NCBI GenBank assembly: GCA_016713445.1
Contig: JADJPB010000023.1
Coordinates: 1-47,938 of the forward strand
Length of the DNA: 47,938 bases
Source of the DNA: Bacteroidota bacterium
Lineage (GTDB): Bacteria; Bacteroidota; Bacteroidia; AKYH767-A; OLB10
Direction: 5' to 3'
The notes beneath the pieces are model-generated. The model was not told the origin of the DNA, searched no databases, and was given only the letters and a program-made list of their open reading frames with translations. Of the stretch, positions 9,961 through 19,683 are shown piece after piece (position 1 is the stretch's first letter; each line of letters starts with the position of its first letter). A program made the translations under genes and the position numbers.

Positions 9961-11025
9961 ATGCGCGAGGATATTATTTCCAAGAAAAAGCCCAATTACC
10001 CCATCAATACAGAGCTTCGGAAGTATTTAAGAGGATATGGGCGGAAGTTTTCGGCCGACTTGGAATACGATGATCTCTTGCGATTTACGGGCTCGTTTCC
10101 TTATTATGATAAAGCTGGGAAAGATACGTTATGGGAAAGCGTTTATTACTCACCATCCGAGAACGAATCACTCAACCGCGCTCTTACGGGTATGTATGCT
10201 CAGCTAAAAACGGGGGGTGATTTATCCGTTATTGAGCATTTGTTTGCCGAGCGCATCGACTATTGCACCTTTGGAAATTCGAAGCCTTTTAGAGTGCGCA
10301 TCGTGAATAAACTGAATGACAATTTCGATTATTTCTACATCAAGAAAGCGGATGCATCGCGCATTTACGGACTCGAATTGGAGCATATATTATCACCGAA
10401 TCGAATCAGTTATTTGGTGAGTGGCAATACGCTCATTGAAGAACATATTGCTGGAATTCCTGGTGATCTATTTATTAAAGATCAGATGAAGAAAAAAGAA
10501 ATCAATACTATTCGTATTGCAAAAGAGTTTGTTAAGTTCAACGAACGTTGTTTTCTTCGTTTGTTGGGTGATATGCGTTCTTATAACTTTGTGATTGACA
10601 TGACTCCCGATTTTGAAGAAACGCATTATCGGATCCGAGCCATCGATTTCGACCAACAAAGCTATGAAGGAAAGAAATCCTTGTACATGCCCCAGTTCTT
10701 TAAAGAAAATAATCCATACGTTCAATTAGCCATCAAACTAATGACGCCAGAAACGATGCGACAATATCAAATCGAAGAACGAAACTTGATTGCTATCCGT
10801 ATTAAGGCGGGAAAAAGAATGCTAAAGGATCTACTCGATTGCATGGGTCGTGATACCATCAGCACCGAGGAGAAGAAAAACCAATTGAAGCTGGAGTTAA
10901 GTGAGCATTACAAGAATCCATCTTACTTAAAATGCAAAAACATGGGTGAAATTGTGAAATTGAGCCTAAAAGAAATGCTTCGCCAAAACAAACATCATCT
11001 TGCTACTAAAAGAAAGAAAAAATAA
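9961..11025 (+). CDS. conserved Bacteroidota protein with kinase-like residues
   Basis: Intact protein of 354 residues. I prefer the ATG at 9961 ('MREDIISKKKP') to a TTG three codons upstream. I do not recognise a named family. Two segments resemble the catalytic part of protein-kinase-like or HipA-like phosphotransferases: 'RLLGDMRSYNFVID' (compare the HxDxxxxN catalytic loop) and, about 20 residues later, 'YRIRAIDFDQQSYEG' (compare the DFG-type metal-binding Asp). Upstream, 'NDNFDYFYIKKADASRIYG' could carry the ATP-binding Lys. The C-terminus is rich in Lys. Transcribed alone; no regulator seen. The kinase idea is inference from a few residues. Confidence 0.6.
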   Translation: MREDIISKKKPNYPINTELRKYLRGYGRKFSADLEYDDLLRFTGSFPYYDKAGKDTLWESVYYSPSENESLNRALTGMYAQLKTGGDLSVIEHLFAERIDYCTFGNSKPFRVRIVNKLNDNFDYFYIKKADASRIYGLELEHILSPNRISYLVSGNTLIEEHIAGIPGDLFIKDQMKKKEINTIRIAKEFVKFNERCFLRLLGDMRSYNFVIDMTPDFEETHYRIRAIDFDQQSYEGKKSLYMPQFFKENNPYVQLAIKLMTPETMRQYQIEERNLIAIRIKAGKRMLKDLLDCMGRDTISTEEKKNQLKLELSEHYKNPSYLKCKNMGEIVKLSLKEMLRQNKHHLATKRKKK

Positions 11026-11095
11026 TTTCCATTAACCCATCTTACCGAAATCACATCTCCCTACAGCAAATAATAAAATTAAAAAAACGTAAACT

Positions 11096-11496
11096 ATGAA
11101 AAAATTAATTTGGATTCTCATTGCCTTTGCAACCGTCTCTTTAACATTACCCGCACAGGCGCAACAAGAAAAAAGAAAAGCACCCCCTACTCCAGAGCAA
11201 CGTGCAGAACGCAGAGCTACACACCTTAAAAATGAACTTTCTTTAACAGAAGCTCAATACATGGAAGTAAAAACTGCCGCGCTTGAGATAGAAAAGACAG
11301 AGCATCTAAAGAAGTGCGCAGCAAGGCAGGTAATGATTTTGAAGCTAAATTAAAATCTATCCTGAATGAAGAACAAATGGAAAAGTACATGTCGATGAAG
11401 GAAGAAAGAAAAGAGAAAGTGAAGCAACGCATGGAAGAGAAAAGAACGGAAGAGAAAGCAAAGAGTGAAGGGGCGGTGGAAGATAAGAAGGAATAA
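11096..11496 (+). CDS. Spy/CpxP-like small periplasmic protein, one frameshift
   Basis: Small secreted helical protein, about 133 residues. A signal peptide ('MKKLIWILIAFATVSLTLP' then 'AQAQQ') precedes a charged helical region with 'LKNELSLTEAQYMEV' and 'SILNEEQMEKYMSMKEERK', the two LTxxQ-type repeats of the Spy/CpxP group, which act as chaperones or envelope-stress sensors. A one-base change near 11300-11315 splits the frame between the repeats. The C-terminal tail is Lys/Glu-rich. A bidirectional hairpin follows. Confidence 0.7.
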
Positions 11497-11520
11497 TTCA
11501 ATTCAGAATTAGGAATTAAG

Positions 11521-11536
11521 TCGCGAAGCTTCGCGA
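11521..11536. repeat. tcgcgaagcttcgcga perfect palindrome
   Basis: Perfect 16-base palindrome between genes, preceded by 'aattcagaattaggaatt'. Member of the same family as 8934-8949. Confidence 0.6.
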
Positions 11537-11566
11537 TCAGAATTTTAAGCGTTTTGAATCAATAAA

Positions 11567-11602
11567 AAATCCCGATCTACAATGATGTATGATCGGGATT
11601 TT
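11567..11602. terminator. bidirectional hairpin terminator
   Basis: aaaatcccgatc and gatcgggatttt pair around a 13-base loop, with A-run and T-run flanks on either strand. It can end transcription of the Spy-like gene and of the converging membrane-protein/sigma operon. The rest of the gap (11603-11779) holds a GC-richer stretch with several short inverted repeats and no gene. Confidence 0.8.
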
Positions 11603-11779
11603 CTGTTTTTATTCATCTTAAAGAATCATAATAAATCATAAAAAATCTGCGCCTGCCTGCCGACTTGCCTATGCGTAGCTACGGCGAAGCAAGGAACTTG
11701 CGCCACCGCTCTAGCTTTAGCGCACGTGGTTAGCGAAGGCAGGGCCAAAAAATATAAATTAGCCAAAAAGCAATATAAG

Positions 11780-12097
11780 CTACTCAGAATCCTTCCACTT
11801 CCCGCAACGCTTCTCCCATTGCATACGACAACGCTCCTTTTCTTCGGGCGACATGGATTCTAATTTATTGCGCATACTTTCGGAACAAGAATTTTTCCAT
11901 TTGTTTTTAAAAGCTCCACCGCCACCAAATAATATTTTTGATAATAATAAAAGTCCATAGGCTTGCCAGATGCTGATGAAGGGCAAATTGAAAATTTCTG
12001 TCATGAGGTGATTCCACAAAAACTGAACTAACCAACCTACCAGGGCTACAAGAAGAACAATGCCTACAATAATTTTTAGAATACTTTTCGAATTCAT
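11780..12097 (-). CDS. small membrane protein downstream of ECF sigma factor
   Basis: 105 residues, intact. Two hydrophobic segments ('IIVGIVLLVALVGWLVQFL' and 'ISIWQAYGLLLLSKILFGG') are followed by a charged C-terminal domain with 'MSPEEKERCRMQWEKRCGK'. It begins 5 bases after the sigma-factor stop, so the two form an operon. Membrane proteins in this position can act as anti-sigma or effector proteins, but no anti-sigma domain is recognisable here. Function unknown. Confidence 0.7.
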   Translation of the reverse strand: MNSKSILKIIVGIVLLVALVGWLVQFLWNHLMTEIFNLPFISIWQAYGLLLLSKILFGGGGAFKNKWKNSCSESMRNKLESMSPEEKERCRMQWEKRCGKWKDSE

Positions 12098-12102
12098 ACT
12101 TC

Positions 12103-12713
12103 TTATTTTTTAGTGGATTCAATGGTGTCGTCGAACAGCTCTTTGTACAGCGAAGTAAGTCTTTTTCTTAGAAACTTTATCGCATAATGCTTTCGTGATA
12201 ATAACGTGTTGATGGGGACATCAAGGTCCTCAGAAATTTCCTTGAAGCTTTCTTGTTCCAATTCGTGGCGAACAAAAACCTCACGTTGTTCGACGGGAAG
12301 CTCGTCCAATGCATTTAATAAAGCTTCTCGAATCAATTCATTATCGGTCGATAAAAACCCAGGATCTTCGCCGGCGCCAAGCAATTCTTCGATGAACGAA
12401 GAATTCTCGCCCTCTTCTGAATAGGGTTTTTAAAATCATCATATAGAACCGGTTTATGCTTTCGGTATCGGTCGGTGATTTTGTTGCGCGCTACCCGAAA
12501 AAGCCAGGCAGCCATTTGTTCTACAGGTTGTAATACGCGATATGAATTCGTTAATTCAAAGAAAACATCTTGTAAAATATCTTCAGCATCGGCACTTTCT
12601 TTAACCCGCGAACGGATGAAATCAAACAAGCGCTTACGATACTGCTGCACCGCATGCTGGATGGTTTCGTCCTGTTGGGTCATAGGGATTGAGTAGGATG
12701 GATAAGTTGACAT
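12103..12713 (-). CDS. ECF-type RNA polymerase sigma factor, one frameshift
   Basis: Extracytoplasmic-function sigma-70 factor, about 203 residues. Region 2 includes 'ESADAEDILQDVFFELTNS' and 'AAWLFRVARNKITDRYRK'. After a one-base shift near 12420, region 4 appears: 'ALDELPVEQREVFVRHELE' and 'ISEDLDVPINTLLSRKHYA', the helix-turn-helix that reads the -35 box. The shift lies in the linker between the regions ('NPI/EEGENSSFIEELLG'). ECF factors of this type are often held by a membrane anti-sigma factor; the only neighbour is the small membrane protein immediately downstream. Confidence 0.88.
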
Positions 12714-12854
12714 TGCAAGAGTAATGACGATTTGTCATTCATCCTATTGCATTCAAACTTTAATTATTTTCTGAAACGTAAAATTAGACTGATGGAGGGT
12801 AATATTGCTTAAATTTGTGCGGTTTCCAGTAAAACCCGAATACTGATAATTATT

Positions 12855-14204
12855 ATGGCGCAGGAAGAACTTAAAATGCCCAAAATGGGCGAAAGTGTAC
12901 ATGAAGCTACGATTATTCGTTGGCTAAAAAACGAAGGTGAGTCGGTGGATGCCGATGAAACTCTATTAGAAATTGCAACCGATAAGGTTGATTCTGAGGT
13001 GCCTTCCACGGCGGCAGGAATCTTGGTGAAAAAATTATTTAACGATGGCGATGTGGTTCAAGTTGGAACCGTAATCGCACTTATTTCCACCGATGGATCC
13101 GCTCCAGCTCCAAATTCGAATGGATCGGCGAAAGCAGAAAGCCCAACGCCGACTCCTGTTTCCGCTCCAACTCCAGTTATGGCAGCGGCTAATACCATGG
13201 CAGTTGCATCAGCTCCTTTGGCGACCATGGTTCAAAGTAATGGTGTTCGCTTTTATTCGCCATTAGTGAGAACCATTGCGAGCACGGAAGGAATTTCTCA
13301 AGTTGAACTGGATACAATTGCTGGTACAGGTGCTGAAGGAAGAGTCACCAAAAAAGATATTTTAGGCTTTGTTGAATTAAAGAAGAAAGGTGGAGTTGCT
13401 CCTACCTCGGCCCCTACTTCGAGCCCTGCTCCTGCAATTTCTAGTCCTGCACCTGCTGTGTCTAATAGTCCAAAACCTGCTACTTCCCTCTCTGGAGATG
13501 TTGAAATAGTAGAGATGGATCGCATGCGAAAACTGATCGCCGATCATATGGTAATGAGTAAGCAGACTTCACCACACGTTACTTCTTATGTAGAGGCTGA
13601 TGTTACCAATATTGTAATGTGGAGAGAGCGAATCAAGAAGTCATTTGAAAAAAGAGAAAACGAAAAAATCACCTATACGCCCATCTTCATTGAAGCCATT
13701 GCGAGAGCCATCAAAGATTTCCCGATGATCAATGTAAGTGTGGAAGGGACCAAGATCATCGTTAAAAAGAACATCAATATTGGTATGGCTACGGCACTAC
13801 CAAGCGGAAACTTGATCGTTCCTGTCATCAAGAATGCCGATCGTTTGAATTTAATCGGGATTACGAAAGCTGTGAATGATTTAGCAAACCGAGCTCGCTC
13901 CAATAAATTACAACCTGATGAAATTCAGGGAGGTACATACACTTTAACCAATGTAGGTAGTTTTGGAAACGTGATGGGAACTCCTATTATAAACCAACCT
14001 CAAGTAGCTATTATGGCGGTGGGGGCTATTAAAAAGAAGCCGGCTGTTATCGAAACGCCTCAGGGTGATACGATTGGAATCAGACATATGATGTTCTTGA
14101 GTATGAGTTATGACCATCGCGTGGTAGATGGAAGTCTAGGTGGCACGTTCATTCGTCGGGTAGCCGATTATTTGGAACAATTCGACATAAATCGTGAAAT
14201 CTGA
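12855..14204 (+). CDS. 2-oxoacid dehydrogenase E2 (dihydrolipoyl acyltransferase)
   Basis: Core subunit of a branched-chain or pyruvate-type dehydrogenase complex; it transfers the acyl group from lipoate to CoA. Intact, 449 residues. The lipoyl domain (residues 1-80) has the lipoylation site 'EIATDKVDSEVPS'. After an Ala/Pro/Ser-rich swinging linker comes the E3-binding domain ('YSPLVRTIASTEGIS', 'GTGAEGRVTKKDIL', about residues 132-170), a second Pro/Ala linker, and the catalytic domain from about 220. The active-site 'SYDHRVVDG' (HxxxDG) is near the C-terminus. 'MPKMGESVHEATI' is typical of 2-oxoisovalerate and oxoglutarate types. Transcribed alone; E1 lies at the left edge, 12 kb away on the other strand. 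Confidence 0.93.
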   Translation: MAQEELKMPKMGESVHEATIIRWLKNEGESVDADETLLEIATDKVDSEVPSTAAGILVKKLFNDGDVVQVGTVIALISTDGSAPAPNSNGSAKAESPTPTPVSAPTPVMAAANTMAVASAPLATMVQSNGVRFYSPLVRTIASTEGISQVELDTIAGTGAEGRVTKKDILGFVELKKKGGVAPTSAPTSSPAPAISSPAPAVSNSPKPATSLSGDVEIVEMDRMRKLIADHMVMSKQTSPHVTSYVEADVTNIVMWRERIKKSFEKRENEKITYTPIFIEAIARAIKDFPMINVSVEGTKIIVKKNINIGMATALPSGNLIVPVIKNADRLNLIGITKAVNDLANRARSNKLQPDEIQGGTYTLTNVGSFGNVMGTPIINQPQVAIMAVGAIKKKPAVIETPQGDTIGIRHMMFLSMSYDHRVVDGSLGGTFIRRVADYLEQFDINREI

Positions 14205-14226
14205 GCCAATTATTTTTGATTTGGGC

Positions 14227-14256
14227 TTGCCTATTCAAAATAATAACCTAATTTTG
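14227..14256 (+). promoter_or_regulatory. Bacteroidota sigma-ABfr promoter for tRNA-Glu and rpsT
   Basis: TTG at 14227-14229, a 19-base spacer, then TAATTTTG at 14249-14256: an exact TTG-N19-TAnnTTTG match. It lies 30 bases before the tRNA. Confidence 0.8.
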
Positions 14257-14285
14257 CGCTCCGTTTCGTAAGAAACAAACCCCAC

Positions 14286-14361
14286 GGCCCGTTCGTCTAG
14301 GGGTCTAGGACATCTCCCTTTCACGGAGGAAACACGGGTTCGATTCCCGTACGGGCTACCA
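14286..14361 (+). tRNA. tRNA-Glu (anticodon TTC), CCA encoded
   Basis: 76 bases folding as a cloverleaf. The acceptor stem is GGCCCGT paired with ACGGGCT (first pair G-U), with A73 and an encoded CCA. The anticodon arm tctcc-ctttcac-ggagg carries TTC, and the T arm is acggg-ttcgatt-cccgt. No terminator follows before rpsT, so the two are probably co-transcribed. Confidence 0.95.
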
Positions 14362-14426
14362 AGCATACCGCTCTCCGTCACAAGAGAGCACAAATTGAAA
14401 AAAACGATTACAAATATTTAATTCAG

Positions 14427-14681
14427 ATGGCAAATCACACATCAGCCCAAAAGCGAATCCGTTCTAACGACTCTAAGAGAGTAAGAAATCGCTATCAAGC
14501 TAAAACAACAAGAAACTTGCTGAAAGAACTTCGTACCACGAAGGAGAAGAGCAGAGCTGTTGAGTTGCTTCCTGAAGTGAGCGCTCAATTAGATCGTCTT
14601 GCTAAGAAAAACGTTATTCATAAGAACAAAGCGGCGAATTTAAAGTCGAGTATCCAGAAGCATGTAAATGCTATGGCATAA
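14427..14681 (+). CDS. rpsT: 30S ribosomal protein S20
   Basis: Small basic protein that binds 16S rRNA early in assembly of the 30S subunit. Intact 84 residues, normal for the family. Diagnostic segments are 'MANHTSAQKRIRSNDSKRV' at the start and 'VIHKNKAANLKSSIQKHV' at the end. Transcribed from the promoter upstream of tRNA-Glu and closed by a strong terminator. Confidence 0.97.
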   Translation: MANHTSAQKRIRSNDSKRVRNRYQAKTTRNLLKELRTTKEKSRAVELLPEVSAQLDRLAKKNVIHKNKAANLKSSIQKHVNAMA

Positions 14682-14706
14682 TATAGAGTCGTTTTAAACG
14701 ACTGCA

Positions 14707-14740
14707 AACGCCTTCCATACCCTGGAAGGCGTTTTTTTTT
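14707..14740 (+). terminator. intrinsic terminator of rpsT
   Basis: Stem aacgccttcc / ggaaggcgtt with a 7-base loop, running into nine or more T. Confidence 0.92.
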
Positions 14741-14788
14741 ATTACTTTGTGGTGGGAATTTTTCTATGCATTTCCTTAAAAATATTTT

Positions 14789-15476
14789 ATGAAATCAGTA
14801 TCGATAAAAAGGATGGGCACCTTCAGAACGACCCAGAGAAAAATTACAACAGTCGGGATCCGCCACGTTGAGCGACGCGGAACTAATAGCCATCGTTTTG
14901 CGCAATGGTACGAACCAACAAACTGCGCTTGATCTTGCACGTCACCTACTCTCGGCATGCAATAATGATTTAATGGAAATGGGCCGTTATGGTTATCAAC
15001 AGTTATCGAAGATCAAAGGGATTGGTCCGGTAAAAGCAATTTCAATTGTGGCTGCACTGGAATTGGGACGAAGAAGTCGGTTTGCAGAAGCACGTCGCAA
15101 AGAAAAAATTACCTGCAGCCTTGATGCCGTCAACCTTCTCAATCCGTTGCTCCGCGATCTGCCGCACGAAGAATTTTGGATCATCTTATTAAACAGAGCG
15201 AATACAATCCTCGAGATTCGACCCATCAGCAAAGGTGGAATAAGTGGAACTTTAGTGGACCCAAAGATGATCTTTCACGAAGCTTTGCAGGCACGTGCTT
15301 CGGGCATAATTCTGAGTCACAACCATCCCAGCACGAATCCTAAACCCAGCGAAAGCGATATTCAATTGACCAAGAAATTAAAAGACGGCGGCAAACTGCT
15401 CGAGATTTCAATTCTTGATCATATTATCATTGCAGGTGCTAGTTTTTATAGTTTTGCAGATGAAGGAAATATTTGA
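14789..15476 (+). CDS. radC: RadC-family JAB/MPN protein, frameshift near the start
   Basis: Metallo-protein of the RadC (UPF0758) family, about 229 residues. Despite the name, its role is unsettled. The ATG at 14789 opens 'MKSVSIK', then a one-base change at about 14808 is needed to read 'GWAPSERPREKL' and 'SATLSDAELIAIVLRNG', the usual N-terminus. A helix-hairpin-helix motif follows ('LSKIKGIGPVKAISIVAAL'). The C-terminal MPN domain has the JAMM zinc motif 'LSHNHPSTNPKPSESD'. The open frame alone begins only at 14868. Confidence 0.9.
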
Positions 15477-15519
15477 AAATTGATTTCATCAAATTTTCCT
15501 ATCTTCATTCGTTCCATAC

Positions 15520-16868
15520 ATGGCGCATCTACTGTTAGTTTATACATCAAAAAAGTCGTCCCGCTTACGATATACTTTCGATCTCCTCCTTCGAAATTTA
15601 TTGGGGTTGGAAATATCCTACACCGATAAACTCGACGATTTTCGAAATCATACAGGTCCTAAGTTAAGTTATGGTGATCACCAAATTGCCGACGAACCAT
15701 TCTTCTTTGCTTCCCGGATTTTGTTTGAAAAAGGAATTGAAGACCAACAAATCAATGTTTTTGAGTGGAAAGGCATCCCCGCTTTTTTTGGTACACATCC
15801 GAAATACATCATTCCATTTGACCTCTTTGCAGCAAGTTTTTATTTGGTTAGCCGATACGAAGAGTATTTGCCGCATATCAAAGACAGCCATATGCGCTTT
15901 AGTCCACAGCAGAGCTTAGCCTATCAAAAAAACTTCTTACATAAGCCACTAGTCAATATCTATGCGCAGGAGCTTAAGTATATTTTACATCAACATTTCC
16001 CACAACTTCAATTTAAGGATACGCATTACCGTTATATATCGACCTTCGATATCGACAGTGCTTATGCTTATCGTGAAAAAGGATTAGTTCGACACATGGG
16101 ATCTTTTGCGATTTCGTCGGTCAAATTCAACTTCAGAAAAATTGGAGAGCGCTTTCGAGTATTGATGGGCTGGGAGAAAGATCCTTATGATACGTACGAC
16201 TGGCAGCTGGAAATAAGTAAAAAGTATCATCTTAAAACCATTTACTTTTTCTTAGTTGGTGATTACGGAGAATTCGACAAGAATATCCCGTTGGATGGAA
16301 GCCGTAATTTTCAGGCATTAATAAAAGCATTGCCGATTATGCAGAAGTAGGTATTCATCCCTCCTACTACAGCAACTCGAACACACATCAACTTAGAAAA
16401 GAAATTCGTCGACTCACCAAGGTATTAAAACGACAAGTTACCAAAAGTCGACAACATTATTTAAAGGTGACTTTCCCTGAAACCTATCGCAATTTACTGG
16501 AGAACGATATTTTGGAAGATTACTCAATGGGTTACGCTTCTGAAATTGGTTTTAGAGCCAGCATTTGCACTCCCTTTAATTTTTACGACTTGGATTTAGA
16601 TGTAAGCACCAAATTAAGTTTAGTTCCGTTTATGCTGATGGACGGGACCATGAAAGATTATATGAAACTGAATCCGAAAGAATCAGTACAGCGAGCGAAA
16701 GAATTAATAGACGAAGTAAAGGCGGTGAACGGAACCTTTGTTACGTTGTGGCATAATCAAAGTGTGAATGATAAAGAAGAATGGCAAGGTTGGAGAGATG
16801 TTTATGAGCAGATAGTTGCCTATGCAGTAAAAGACATTCCAACAAAAACGCATGCCCATGAAAAATAA
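15520..16868 (+). CDS. polysaccharide deacetylase-family protein, one frameshift
   Basis: About 450 residues when two frames are joined near 16350. The first half is the N-terminal domain that precedes the deacetylase fold in many Bacteroidota homologues ('IPAFFGTHPKYIIPFDLF', 'ASFYLVSRYEEYLP'). The NodB-like part begins with 'YISTFDIDSAYAYR' (two Asp of the metal/catalytic motif 1) and continues with 'YFFLVGDYGEFD', then after the shift 'YAEVGIHPSYYSNSNTHQ' (the GxHxxS motif 2) and 'ICTPFNFYDLD'. Likely acts on a cell-surface polysaccharide or its precursor; the substrate is unknown. First gene of a tightly packed operon reaching 21070. Confidence 0.8.
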
Positions 16869-17770
16869 ATTGATTCATGTATTGCTAAAGAACAGTCCGG
16901 AATGGTCGCTTGAAATTGCGAAGCGGATTAAAAAGTCATTCAGAAATCAGGAATTACATCAACAACAAAAGAAAGGGGGCTATTCTAAAGAAGATTTAAT
17001 TGCTGGATTAAAAAAAATTGGAATTACGGAGGGAGATGTACTTTTAGTACATAGCAGTTTAAGTAAAATTGGATTTGTGCATGGCGGACCTACAGCGGTC
17101 ATTCAAGCTCTTCTTGAAACCATAGGATCAACAGGAACTTTGCTCATGCCTTCTTTTCCTGCAAAAGGAAGAAATAAAGATTACTTGAATGCAAATCCGG
17201 TTTTTGATGTATTAAATACGCCTTCTGCGATGGGCATCATCACCGAAGAATTTAGACAGATGCCCCGCGTAAAAGAAGCTTACATCCTACCGATCCGGTT
17301 TGTGCTCTTGGACCTTTCGCTCAAGAACTAACGGCGACGCATCTGGGAAGAATCACTCCTTACGATCAAGAATCTCCATTTAGAAAACTAGCAGAAAAAA
17401 AAGGGAGATATTAATGTTAGGCACCACCTTAAACGGCGCCGGAACGAGTTTACATACCTTGGAAGATGCGGTTGATTTTATTTATCCAGTTTATGACAAT
17501 CAAATTTTTGAAATACAAATTAAAGATCAAACAGGAGAAATCCATCTAACCCAAACCAAGGTTCACAACCCTATCTACTCCGCAAAAAGAGATTGTGATG
17601 CATTAGTTCCTATTTTTGAAAAGGAAAATGTGCTTACGAAGGGAAAAGTGGCAGAAGCAAATACATTATTACTCGACGCACAAAAAATGTTTGAAGTCAT
17701 GGTTAAATACTATCAAGATTTCGGCGTGACTATGTACACCCCTTACGGCGATAAAAATCAATTGGCTTAA
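16852..17770 (+). CDS. AAC(3)-family N-acetyltransferase, frameshifted
   Basis: Antibiotic N-acetyltransferase fold, which uses acetyl-CoA to acetylate an amino sugar. About 305 residues after a frame change near 17295. 'GDVLLVHSSLSKIGFVHGG' and 'AVIQALLETIGSTGTLLMP' are the conserved N-terminal block, and 'MLGTTLNGAGTSLHTLED' carries the catalytic-region His. The gene overlaps the deacetylase by 17 bases. In this context it more likely acetylates a surface-glycan amino sugar than an antibiotic, and there is no sign of a resistance cassette. Alternative ATG at 16858. Confidence 0.85.
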
Positions 17771-18768
17771 TGCAAATTTACCTCACGTTTGACTATGAGA
17801 TTTACTTTGGCGATCGACCAGGGAGTGTAGAAAAATGCATCCTCGAACCTACGCGCATGTTAACCGAGATGGCAGACAAACATGGCGTGAACCTTTGTCA
17901 ATTCGTTGACATCGGTTTTCTGTTAAAGATGGAATCGGAAATGACAAAACATCCATCGCTTCAAAAAGATCATGCTGCACTTTGCACTCAACTTGAAACT
18001 CTTTGGAAAACAGGACACGATTTACAATTACATATTCATCCGCATTGGGAAGACAGCTACTACGACGGTAATCAATGGGTATGCAAAGTAGATCGATATA
18101 AAATGGATGATTTTTCAGATGCGGAGATTACTTCCATCTGCAAACGCTACAAAAACCGTTTAGAACAATTCACAGGTCCCAACGAAATATATGCTTATCG
18201 TGCCGGTGGTTGGTGCATACAACCGTTTCCTCGAATCAAGAATGCATTGTATGAAAATGGAATACGTATCGACAGCAGTGTATTTGCGAATGGACATTAT
18301 GAGTCGGAATTATATAAATACGATTTTAGAGGTGCGCCCTTAAAAAGCAAATGGAAATTTTCGGAAGATCCGAATGTGGAAGATCCTGAAGGAGACTTTA
18401 CAGAATTAGCAATCAGCTCCATTCACAACTCACCACTTTTTTATTGGAGATTATTTTTATTGGGCAGATTAAATCCATACCAACACAAACCTTTGGGCGA
18501 TGGTGTACCCGTTGCTGCGCCGGGACAACGACTAAAAATATTAAGTCACTGGACACATAATACGGTTTCGGTAGATGGATACAATGCGAGTTTATTGTGG
18601 AGAGCCTTTAGACAACATCGCAGCGCAAAAAAAGAAGAAATGGTCGTGATCGGACATCCAAAAGAACTGAGTCGTTATGGATTAAAAGCGCTCGAGCAAT
18701 TCATCGTCGATAAAAAATCAGAAAATCAATTCACTACTTTTCGTGATCAAAAAAATAAATTCCTATGA
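17770..18768 (+). CDS. NodB-like polysaccharide deacetylase homologue
   Basis: Intact, 332 residues. Starts 'MQIYLTFDYEIYFGDRPGS' with the motif-1 Asp pair, and has 'GHDLQLHIHPHWEDSYYDG', a His-rich motif 2 expected to bind metal, then 'YAYRAGGWCIQPFPRI' (motif 3 Arg) and 'ILSHWTHNTVS'. It belongs to a divergent branch of the deacetylase superfamily. Its ATG overlaps the preceding stop by one base (TAATG), which implies coupled translation. It probably processes the same glycan as its neighbours. Substrate unknown. Confidence 0.75.
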   Translation: MQIYLTFDYEIYFGDRPGSVEKCILEPTRMLTEMADKHGVNLCQFVDIGFLLKMESEMTKHPSLQKDHAALCTQLETLWKTGHDLQLHIHPHWEDSYYDGNQWVCKVDRYKMDDFSDAEITSICKRYKNRLEQFTGPNEIYAYRAGGWCIQPFPRIKNALYENGIRIDSSVFANGHYESELYKYDFRGAPLKSKWKFSEDPNVEDPEGDFTELAISSIHNSPLFYWRLFLLGRLNPYQHKPLGDGVPVAAPGQRLKILSHWTHNTVSVDGYNASLLWRAFRQHRSAKKEEMVVIGHPKELSRYGLKALEQFIVDKKSENQFTTFRDQKNKFL

Positions 18769-19681
18769 TTCGATTTTTGAAAAGAAAGGAAATCGATGTT
18801 TACAAATGGGATGCATGCATCGCGCAGAGTACGGATGAGCAAGCATTTTATTATACATGGTATCTAGACACCTGTTGTGAAACATGGGGAGCATTGGTAG
18901 AAGGAAATTACGAAACTGTATTTCCCTTTGCTTACAAAAGCAAATTAGGCATTGATTACATCCATCAAGCCTTCTTCATTCGACACTTTGGCGTGATCTC
19001 CAAAAATGAAATCGATGAAAAAAAAAGCGCATCGAATTTTTAGAAGCTATTCCTGAAGAATTCAAATACCTCGACTTTTGCTTGCACGAAAACCATCAAG
19101 CAGTACCAACTGGATTTAAGGTGGAAGATAAAGTTTATCAGAAATTATCGTTAAGAAATTCTTACGAAGACATTCAAAAAAGCTATCATGAGAACTTAGT
19201 ACGAAATCTTAAAAAAGCACATAAAAGACAATTACAAATACAGAAAAACTTTGCCCCAGAATTTTTAGTTGAATCCTTCAAAGCGCATCAAAAAAAAGCG
19301 GCTGAAAAATTCAGTGATACTGATTATAAAACATTATTAAATCTGATGCATTCATCCGCTCGTTACGCCGTCGGCACTTGTTGGGCGGTGAATGATCAAG
19401 AGAAATCAATTTTAGCGGCAGCCTTTTTCATCAAAACAAAGAACCGACAATTATATTTAAAAGGATTTTCGAGTCCGGAAGGGAGAAAACAAGGTGCCAT
19501 GCATTTTCTTTTTGATCAATTTATTCGCGAAAATTCGTCGCAAGATATTGATTTAGATTTCGGAGGCTCGTCGGTAAAAACCATTGCTCAATTTTTTCAA
19601 AGTTTCGGAAGCGATGATTGTGTATATTTACGACATCAGATCAACAGGCTGCCCAAGGCGCTACGTTGGTTAAAGCGTTAA
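18765..19681 (+). CDS. FemAB/GNAT-like acyltransferase, one frameshift
   Basis: About 305 residues from two frames joined near 19030. The C-terminal half matches the acyl-CoA N-acyltransferase fold of FemAB-like proteins: 'RNLKKAHKRQLQIQK', 'LMHSSARYAVGTCWAVN', 'SILAAAFFIKTKNRQLYL', 'GRKQGAMHFLFDQFIRE' and 'IDLDFGGSSVKTIAQFFQS'. Such proteins join an amino acid or acyl group to a sugar or peptide. It starts inside the stop of the previous gene (ATGA overlap), so it is co-translated with the deacetylase homologue. Confidence 0.7.
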
Positions 19682-19683
19682 AT

